Below, piece by piece: positions 1 through 4,766 of a DNA stretch of 6,017 nucleotides. The notes beneath the pieces are model-generated. The model saw only the letters and a program-made list of their open reading frames with translations, was not told the DNA's origin and did no database searches. Source of the DNA: JAXDLK01 sp034666665. Lineage in GTDB: Bacteria; Desulfobacterota; Binatia; JACPRU01. The translations under genes and the position numbers were made by a program. The DNA is taken from positions 1-6,017 of the forward strand of contig JAXDLK010000036.1 of assembly GCA_034666665.1 (NCBI GenBank). The letters run 5' to 3'. The number at the start of each line of letters is the position of its first letter. Positions within the stretch are counted from its first letter, which is position 1.

Positions 1-597
1 TTCCCCGACGCACCGACGCGCGTGACCCAGATGATCGAGACCCTCGAGATCTGCACGCGCATGTGGAAGGACGAGCGCGCGACGTTCCAGGGCAAGCACT
101 ACCGGATCGCGGACGCGCTCTGCTCCCCAAAGCCGATGCAGAAGCCGCTGCCGATATGGATCGGCGGCTCCAAGCCACGCGTCATGCGCGCCGCCGCCAA
201 ATACGGGCACGCGTTCAACATCACGGTGAGCGCTTCGGCTCCCGGCGATCTCCCGGATCGTCTCCGCGACCTTGACGATGCCTGCCGCGCGGTGAAACGC
301 GACCCGAAGACCCTCCTGCGGAGCGCGTTCCTGCTCGCGTGCGTCGGCAAGACGCGCGCCGAAGCGGAGGCGCGGCTCGACGAGATCGCGAAGCGCCAGA
401 AGACCGATCGCAAGGGCTTACTCGCATCGCGGCCGGGTCTGCTCTTCGGAACGGCCGACGAGGCAGCCGAGAAGCTGAAGACCTACGCCGACAAAGGCAT
501 CGGCCACGCGAACATCATGTTTCAGCCATACGGCACCGAGCGCGAGCAGATCGCGGCATTAACCCAGATCGTGCCCGCGTTCGACAGCGTCTCGTAA
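1..597 (+). CDS. LLM class (luciferase-like) flavin/F420-dependent oxidoreductase, C-terminal part
   Basis: The reading frame is open from base 1 to TAA at 595-597, giving 198 residues of the C-terminal portion of a protein whose start lies outside the window. Seen: the family signature in order, namely an ETLEICTRMW helix, FQGKHYRI, then SPKPMQKPLPIWIGGSKP followed by a helix with AAKYGHAFN, and near the end FGTADEAAEKLKTYADKGI leading to a hydrophobic strand. Known of the family: these TIM-barrel enzymes (Pfam bac_luciferase) use FMNH2 or F420 as a diffusible hydride carrier for oxidation or reduction of small molecules in the cytoplasm; full length is usually about 300-350 residues, so roughly 120-150 residues are missing upstream. 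The Asp commonly found in the 'ArygDgwn' motif is His here. Substrate and cofactor cannot be told from this fragment. The GTG at 22 is an internal codon, not a start. The next gene begins 7 bases downstream on the same strand and is probably co-transcribed. Confidence 0.88.
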   Translation, partial: FPDAPTRVTQMIETLEICTRMWKDERATFQGKHYRIADALCSPKPMQKPLPIWIGGSKPRVMRAAAKYGHAFNITVSASAPGDLPDRLRDLDDACRAVKRDPKTLLRSAFLLACVGKTRAEAEARLDEIAKRQKTDRKGLLASRPGLLFGTADEAAEKLKTYADKGIGHANIMFQPYGTEREQIAALTQIVPAFDSVS

Positions 598-604
598 TCC
601 CGCG

Positions 605-850
605 ATGAACGGATCGCGACGCGACCCGATTGCGGAGCTTCGAGGGAACACGCTCATCTGGATCGCGGTCGTGATCTGGCTGGTGTGGGGCTATCTCGGG
701 CAGACGCCGCCGGGTGGTCCGTACACCGAGGGCCTTCGGGGAGCTTTCGTCGCCGTCCTGGTGGTGATCGTCCCGCTCATCTCGCTGATCATCGCCGTGG
801 CGTGGATCCTGGCGTTTCGCGAGCGGCGGAAAGGCGAAGCCGACCGGTAG
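605..850 (+). CDS. Small two-helix membrane protein of unknown function
   Basis: An 81-residue protein starting at ATG 605, 7 bases after the oxidoreductase stop; there is no clear Shine-Dalgarno sequence, so it probably depends on translation of the gene before it. Seen: a basic N-terminus (R5, R6, R13), a first hydrophobic segment at about residues 15-32 rich in Trp, Ile and Val, a short loop with Pro and Gly at about 33-46, a second longer hydrophobic segment at about 47-71, and a charged tail beginning RERRKGEADR. Positive charges at both ends predict a hairpin with both termini in the cytoplasm and the loop outside. I do not recognise a family. The composition with two good membrane helices argues that it is a real gene, though no conserved motif supports a function. 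It ends 12 bases before the end of the oppositely oriented amidase gene. Confidence 0.7.
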   Translation: MNGSRRDPIAELRGNTLIWIAVVIWLVWGYLGQTPPGGPYTEGLRGAFVAVLVVIVPLISLIIAVAWILAFRERRKGEADR

Positions 851-864
851 CGACCGCGCCGGTC
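842..864. terminator. Possible bidirectional terminator hairpin between convergent genes
   Basis: GACCGG (842-847) and CCGGTC (859-864) form a perfect 6-base inverted repeat around an 11-base loop, exactly where the plus-strand membrane gene (stop at 850) and the minus-strand amidase gene (stop at 863) converge. The stem is short, GC-rich and has no following T-run on either strand, so it does not match a classical intrinsic terminator. Such 6-base palindromic arms arise often by chance in GC-rich DNA. Its position is the main argument for a role. Confidence 0.25.
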
Positions 865-2302
865 AGTCCTTGGGTCGCTTCGTGTGGTGGTCCGTCTGAC
901 GCTGGTAGGCGGACGCGAGCGCGACGAGGAGCGGCTCGCTGAACGGCGGCCCGACGAGCTGAAGTCCGACGGGCAACCCGTCCGTCCCAAACCCGCAGGG
1001 AAAGAAGATCGCGGGGACGCCGGCGAGATTGCCGGCGGCAATGAGGCCGATGTTCCCCGGCTTCCGGTTCGCGGGCGGCGTGGCGCTCGCCGTCGTCGGC
1101 GGGATGTCGAGCGGCTGAGTGATCGGGGTCGCCGTGATCGCGCGGCCGACCGACAGGATCACGTCGACCTCCTCGAACGTCGAGTCGAGCGCGTCCTGGA
1201 GGCGCGTCCGCATGCGCATGGCGTGGAGGTAGTCGCGGGCCTTTGTCTCGAGCGCGGCGCGGAGCCCCGCTTTCTGGCGAGCGTCGATGAGCTGCTCGAA
1301 ACGCTTTCCCTCGATGAGCTCGGCGAAGATCTCCGCGCCTTCGGAGCCGTAGACGGTCTGGACCATCGGGCCGAACGGCATGACCGGCAGCGTGGCCCGA
1401 ACGAACTTCGGGGCGATGCGCTTGAACTCCTCGACGCCCTTCTCGAGCGCCCGTTTGGCCTCGGCCGACGCGTGCTCGGCGATGTCCTCCTCGGCGAATC
1501 CGATACGCGCACGTTTGGCTACGGCGGCCGCCGAGCGCGCGGTTATCGGCTTGAACCGCTTCCCGCTCGTGGTCCGATCGGCGGGGTCCGCGCCGGCGAT
1601 CGCCTCGAGCACGGAGGCACAGTCGTCCGCGGTGCGCGCCATCGGACCGAGCTTGTCGAGCGTCCACGAGAGCGCCATGGCGCCTTTCCGCGACACAAGT
1701 CCGTAGGTCGGGCGGAGTCCGGTGACGCCGCAGTACGCGGACGGCGTGCCGATCGAGCCCGACGTCTCCGATCCGATCGCGAACGGCACCAGCCCGGCGC
1801 CGACCGCGGAGCCCGAGCCGCTCGAGGAGCCGCCCGACCAGCGCTCCTTGTTCCACGGATTCAGGCCGGGCCCTTGCAGCGACGCGCTCGGGTACCGGTA
1901 GCCGCCGCCGCCCGCGAGTTCGACCATCGCGAGCTTCGCCGCGAGGACGGCGCCGCTTCGCTTCAGCTTCGCAACGACGGTCGCGTCCTCTCCAATGATC
2001 TGGTCGCGGTACGGCGGCGCGCCCCAGGTCGTCGGTGCCCCGCGTGCCGCGAGCAGGTCCTTCGCGCCATACGGGATTCCGGTCAGCGGACCGCCCTGTT
2101 TCTTCGAGATGGCGCGATCCGCGCTCTTCGCTTCGTCGAGCGCGCGCTCCGGCATCGTCGCGGCCACGGCGTTGTACTTGGGGCCGAGCTTTCCAAGCAG
2201 GTCGAGGGAAGCGCGCGCAAGCTCGACCGCCGAGATGCGCCGCTTGCGGAGCGCCACGGAGAGCTCAGCCGCGGTGGAGAAGCGAACTTCGGCCGCGCTC
2301 AA
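863..2302 (-). CDS. Amidase signature (AS) family hydrolase
   Basis: A 479-residue protein of normal length for AS-family enzymes, which hydrolyse amide bonds in the cytoplasm. Seen: the Ser-cisSer-Lys triad can be placed as K81 (in GIPYGAKDL), S159 (first Ser of GGSSSGSGS) and S183 (in GSETSGSIGTPS); S159 and S183 are 24 residues apart, as in FAAH and malonamidase E2. Next comes CGVTGLRPTYG, and the C-terminus has AGNLAGVPAIFFPCGFGTDG then LPVGLQLVGPPFSE. The usual nucleophile context D-[TS]-G-G-S-I reads E-T-S-G-S-I. The start is TTG at 2302, the only start codon giving a full AS N-terminus; it overlaps the stop of the small upstream gene by 4 bases (TTGA) and lacks a Shine-Dalgarno, which implies translational coupling. 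It may be labelled GatA by similarity, but no recognisable gatB or full-length gatC is adjacent, so tRNA amidotransferase function is unlikely. The substrate is unknown. Confidence 0.93.
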   Translation of the reverse strand: MSAAEVRFSTAAELSVALRKRRISAVELARASLDLLGKLGPKYNAVAATMPERALDEAKSADRAISKKQGGPLTGIPYGAKDLLAARGAPTTWGAPPYRDQIIGEDATVVAKLKRSGAVLAAKLAMVELAGGGGYRYPSASLQGPGLNPWNKERWSGGSSSGSGSAVGAGLVPFAIGSETSGSIGTPSAYCGVTGLRPTYGLVSRKGAMALSWTLDKLGPMARTADDCASVLEAIAGADPADRTTSGKRFKPITARSAAAVAKRARIGFAEEDIAEHASAEAKRALEKGVEEFKRIAPKFVRATLPVMPFGPMVQTVYGSEGAEIFAELIEGKRFEQLIDARQKAGLRAALETKARDYLHAMRMRTRLQDALDSTFEEVDVILSVGRAITATPITQPLDIPPTTASATPPANRKPGNIGLIAAGNLAGVPAIFFPCGFGTDGLPVGLQLVGPPFSEPLLVALASAYQRQTDHHTKRPKD

Positions 2303-2442
2303 TCGGCTTTGAAGACCGTCGGAGGCTCCGTCTCTATCGGAATGCGTTGCGCGCGCAGCTCCGTCGCCGCTTTCTGCACGATCTCGCGCGCTTCGTCGGC
2401 AAGTCGCGCGGGATCGTCAATGCTCCGCTCATCCTCAGCCAC
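2299..2442 (-). CDS. Tiny acidic protein upstream of amidase, possible AtzG/GatC-like accessory subunit
   Basis: A 47-residue frame read from GTG at 2442 to TGA at 2301-2299, filling the otherwise empty stretch ahead of the amidase. Seen: a charged N-terminus (MAEDERSIDD), one amphipathic helix at about residues 11-32, and a tail IPIETEPPTVFKAD. The stop overlaps the TTG start of the amidase as TTGA. Known: several amidase-signature enzymes are encoded right after a small helical partner (GatC for GatA; AtzG for AtzE), and AtzG-like proteins, as I recall them, end in a motif close to EPAPVFRP, which EPPTVFK resembles. Inferred: a shortened accessory subunit that binds or stabilises the amidase. 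It is shorter than AtzG-like proteins (about 60-70 residues) or GatC (about 95), and an in-frame TAG at 2466-2464 rules out a longer version. GTG 2442 has no Shine-Dalgarno, so the start is uncertain. Confidence 0.6.
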   Translation of the reverse strand: MAEDERSIDDPARLADEAREIVQKAATELRAQRIPIETEPPTVFKAD

Positions 2443-2450
2443 GGGAGTGC

Positions 2451-2455
2451 GGAGG
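2451..2455 (+). promoter_or_regulatory. Shine-Dalgarno GGAGG deciding the ATPase start at GTG 2461
   Basis: GGAGG lies 5 bases before GTG 2461, a strong match to the anti-SD sequence. A competing AAGGAG at 2476-2481 sits 9 bases before GTG 2491, which would give a protein 10 residues shorter. The frame itself stays open far upstream, to 2035 and beyond, but only as a shadow of the amidase gene. Confidence 0.6.
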
Positions 2456-2460
2456 ATAGC

Positions 2461-3375
2461 GTGCTAGGCTCGGCCAAGGAGTCGAAGGCCGTGCAACACC
2501 GCCGTCAGAGCCTCGTCGAGCGACCGTTATCTCCGCGTGACTACGACATGCCGGTGGGTTGGTGGGGCTGGAACTGGGAACCGCCGATCCCGATGTCGGT
2601 CATCGAGATCCTCGAGGCGCGGAACATGGATCCGAGGACGGCGGCGCTCTGCGGAATGGTCCTCGAGTCGCACGGGTCGATCCTCATCGCGGCCGAGCAG
2701 CCGCATTCAGGTAAGACGACGACGCTCACCGCCTTTCTGGACTTCCTCCCGAACGACGCGCGGCGGGTGTTCATACGCGGGTGGGTCGAAACGTTCGACT
2801 ACCTGAAGCAGACGACGCCCGAGAACACCATCCTGCTCGGGAACGAGCTCTCGTCGCATTTGCCGGTCTACCTCTGGGGCCCGAAGGCCGTTCGCGTCTT
2901 CGAGACGCTCCGCGAGGGATATGCACTGGGATCGACTTTGCATGCGGACACCGCGGATGAAGCGATCGCGCAGCTCACCGGCGAACTTGGCGTGGCGCCG
3001 AGCGATCTGGCGCGGGTCGACCTGCTGATGGTGATGCGGGTGTACGCCACCGTCCGAGGGCAGTACGCGCGCCGCGTCGTCAGCCTGCACCGCCTCACGC
3101 CACACGAAGGAAACGAGGTCGGCATGCTTCCGCTCGTCGAACATCGCGAGGCCACGGACGACCACGAGCACCACGAGGAGGCCGAGCTCGAGCTCCTGGC
3201 GCAGCGTCGAAACGAGGACGTCGACAGCGCGGCGGCCGAGCTCGAGCGGCGCACCGAGTTCCTCTGTGAGCTGCTCCAGGAGCGGCGCCGCGAAATTCCC
3301 GACGTACGCGCGGCTCTGGCCGAGTACCGTGGAGAGAGAACCCCCATCGAACTACGAGGAGATCCGACCGTATGA
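2461..3375 (+). CDS. VirB11/PilT/CpaF-like secretion-type ATPase with altered Walker A
   Basis: A 304-residue protein if started at GTG 2461 (GGAGG 5 bases upstream); GTG 2491 is the alternative. Seen: a basic N-terminus, a tryptophan cluster GWWGWNWEPPIP at residues 33-44, a P-loop AEQPHSGKTTTL with GKT at 84-86, a Walker B-like strand NTILLGNE ending at E129, and GSTLHADT with H161, matching the His box of type II/IV secretion ATPases. The end (about 213-304) is charged: a His/Glu patch TDDHEHHEEAE, then predicted coiled-coil helices with repeated Glu, Leu and Arg. Known: VirB11/PilE/CpaF-type ATPases are cytoplasmic hexamers driving pilus or secretion machines. Odd: the first Gly of the P-loop (GxxxxGKT) is Glu, and only about 75 residues precede it, so the usual N-terminal domain is short or absent. 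No pilin, platform or secretion gene is nearby. Its stop overlaps the next start (ATGA, 3372-3375), so it is coupled to the MoxR-like ATPase. The exact role is unknown. Confidence 0.82.
   Translation: MLGSAKESKAVQHRRQSLVERPLSPRDYDMPVGWWGWNWEPPIPMSVIEILEARNMDPRTAALCGMVLESHGSILIAAEQPHSGKTTTLTAFLDFLPNDARRVFIRGWVETFDYLKQTTPENTILLGNELSSHLPVYLWGPKAVRVFETLREGYALGSTLHADTADEAIAQLTGELGVAPSDLARVDLLMVMRVYATVRGQYARRVVSLHRLTPHEGNEVGMLPLVEHREATDDHEHHEEAELELLAQRRNEDVDSAAAELERRTEFLCELLQERRREIPDVRAALAEYRGERTPIELRGDPTV
3356..3361 (+). promoter_or_regulatory. Shine-Dalgarno GAGGAG for the MoxR-like gene
   Basis: GAGGAG ends 10 bases before ATG 3372 and lies inside the last codons of the preceding ATPase gene. 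Together with the ATGA stop-start overlap it supports 3372 as the start and allows both independent initiation and re-initiation by ribosomes finishing the upstream gene. Confidence 0.5.
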
Positions 3376-4766
3376 CACAAGCCACGACCATCGCCGCGCT
3401 CCGCGAGACCGGTTACCGGCCGAAGAGCGTGAAGGAAGAGCTCCGCGCGAACCTCATCTCGGCGCTCTCCGCGAAGCGAGAGCTGTTCAAGGGCATCGTC
3501 GGCTACGAGACGACGGTGATCCCGCAGATCGAGAACGCGGTCCTCTCCGGCCAGGACATCATCTTCCTCGGCGAGCGCGGCCAGGCGAAGACGCGGATCG
3601 CGCGGCAGCTCATCGAGCTGCTCGATGTATCCGTGCCCGCGATCGCCGGCTGTGAGATCAACGACGACCCATTCGCACCGATCTGCGCCGCGTGCAAGTA
3701 CCGCGTCGCCAACGACGGGGACTCGGTCGAGATCGTGTGGCTGACGCCCGACCAGCGCTACAGCGAGAAGCTCGCGACACCCGACATCTCGATCGCCGAC
3801 CTCATCGGCGAGGTCGACCCGATCAAGGTCGCCGAGGGACGCTACCTCTCCGACGAGATGACGATCCACTACGGCCTCGTACCGCGTACGCACCGCGGGA
3901 TCTTCACGTTGAACGAGCTCCCCGACCTCGCCGAGCGCGTGCAGGTCGGACTCCTGAACGTCATGGAGGAGCGCGACGTCCAGATCCGTGGCTACAAGGT
4001 GCGACTGCCCCTCGATCTCTTCGTCGTCGCGTCGGCCAACCCTGAGGACTACACGAACCGCGGCCGGATCATCACGCCGCTCAAGGACCGGTTCGGCTCG
4101 CAGATCCGCACGCACTACCCCAAGGAGATCGCGACCGAGGTCGGGATCATGGAGCAGGAGCGACAGGTCTTCGTCGACGAAGGGATCACGACGATCATGC
4201 CCGCCTATATGAAGGAGGTCCTGGCGGAGATCTCGCAGCTCGCGCGACGCTCGCCTGAGATTTCACAGCGGTCGGGCGTCTCGGTCCGCGTGACCGTCGC
4301 CAACTACGAGAACCTCGCGTCCGCCGCCCTCAAGCGCGCTCTGCGCACCGGCGAGACGAGCGTCGTGCCGCGCATCACCGACCTCCCGGCTGTGGTCGCC
4401 TCGACAGCGGGCAAGATCGAGCTCGAGTCGGTCGGCGAAGTCTCGGAGGAGCGCGTCATCGACCGCCTCGTGCAGCGCGCGGTGCTGAACGTCTTCAACC
4501 GGACCTTCTCTCTCGTGGAGTTCGATTCGCTCCTCGCCGCGTTCCAGCGCGGCGCGACGATGCACGTCTCCCCCACTCTCTCGAGTCAGGAGTACGTGAA
4601 GCAGGCCCTCCAGATACCTGGAATGAAGGGCGCGGTCGCCAAGGTCGGCGCAACCGGGAATCCCGCCGCCATCGCGGCCGCCGTCGAGTTCGTCCTCGAA
4701 GGGCTGCACCTGAACCGCAAGCTCAACAAGGAGCGTGGCGAGACCCGCTCCACGTTCAGGGCCTGA
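3372..4766 (+). CDS. MoxR / magnesium-chelatase-I-like AAA+ ATPase
   Basis: A 464-residue protein starting at ATG 3372. Seen: Walker A GERGQAKT (67-74), a long insert with C94, C105 and C108 in an IND-DPFAPICAAC context, the ADLIGEVDP segment (about 142-150) typical of ChlI/MoxR proteins, Walker B GIFTLNE with E182, sensor-1 VVASANPEDY (N223), and PLKDRFGSQI with R240 as the likely arginine finger. A helical lid and an extra C-terminal helical region of about 200 residues follow. Known: MoxR/ChlI AAA+ proteins form hexameric rings that remodel or load cofactors into client proteins, usually with a VWA-domain partner (RavA-ViaA, NorQ-NorD, CbbQ-CbbO, ChlI-ChlD). Odd: Walker A has Ala for the second Gly, and Walker B has Asn for Asp, so hydrolysis may be altered, although the pattern looks like a conserved subfamily trait. 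Databases may label such proteins 'magnesium chelatase' or 'sigma-54 interacting'; no bacteriochlorophyll gene or sigma-54 GAFTGA motif is seen. Coupled by overlaps to genes on both sides. Confidence 0.92.
   Translation: MTQATTIAALRETGYRPKSVKEELRANLISALSAKRELFKGIVGYETTVIPQIENAVLSGQDIIFLGERGQAKTRIARQLIELLDVSVPAIAGCEINDDPFAPICAACKYRVANDGDSVEIVWLTPDQRYSEKLATPDISIADLIGEVDPIKVAEGRYLSDEMTIHYGLVPRTHRGIFTLNELPDLAERVQVGLLNVMEERDVQIRGYKVRLPLDLFVVASANPEDYTNRGRIITPLKDRFGSQIRTHYPKEIATEVGIMEQERQVFVDEGITTIMPAYMKEVLAEISQLARRSPEISQRSGVSVRVTVANYENLASAALKRALRTGETSVVPRITDLPAVVASTAGKIELESVGEVSEERVIDRLVQRAVLNVFNRTFSLVEFDSLLAAFQRGATMHVSPTLSSQEYVKQALQIPGMKGAVAKVGATGNPAAIAAAVEFVLEGLHLNRKLNKERGETRSTFRA

Noticed and set aside
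789..1856. A 355-codon minus-strand frame
   Set aside because: It overlaps the amidase in another frame, is extremely Arg-rich and has no domain; typical of GC-rich out-of-frame translation.
863..2302. Amidase as GatA of the tRNA-dependent amidotransferase
   Set aside because: No gatB is nearby, the upstream protein is only 47 residues, and the nucleophile motif is ETSGSI rather than the usual GatA form.
2305..2340. Weak sigma-70-like promoter (TTGAAG at 2309 with a TCTATC hexamer) for the ATPase operon
   Set aside because: The -10 match is poor and it sits over 120 bases from the start inside the opposite gene; not enough to report.
2035..2460. N-terminal extension of the VirB11-like ATPase to 446 residues
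   Set aside because: The extension is low-complexity Arg-rich sequence opposite the amidase gene; GTG 2461 has a strong GGAGG at good spacing.
884..2467. A 527-codon open frame on the plus strand opposite the amidase
   Set aside because: It is an Arg/Gly/Asp-rich antisense shadow of the amidase gene, with no recognisable motif; the amidase carries full catalytic motifs on the other strand.
2868..4115. A 415-codon minus-strand frame
   Set aside because: It is antisense to the VirB11-like and MoxR-like genes, which show clear ATPase motifs; the product is Arg/Ser-rich without a family.
3372..4766. Sigma-54 activator or true magnesium chelatase subunit
   Set aside because: No GAFTGA loop or DNA-binding domain is seen, and no bacteriochlorophyll genes are nearby; the MoxR-like chaperone role with a VWA-type partner fits better.
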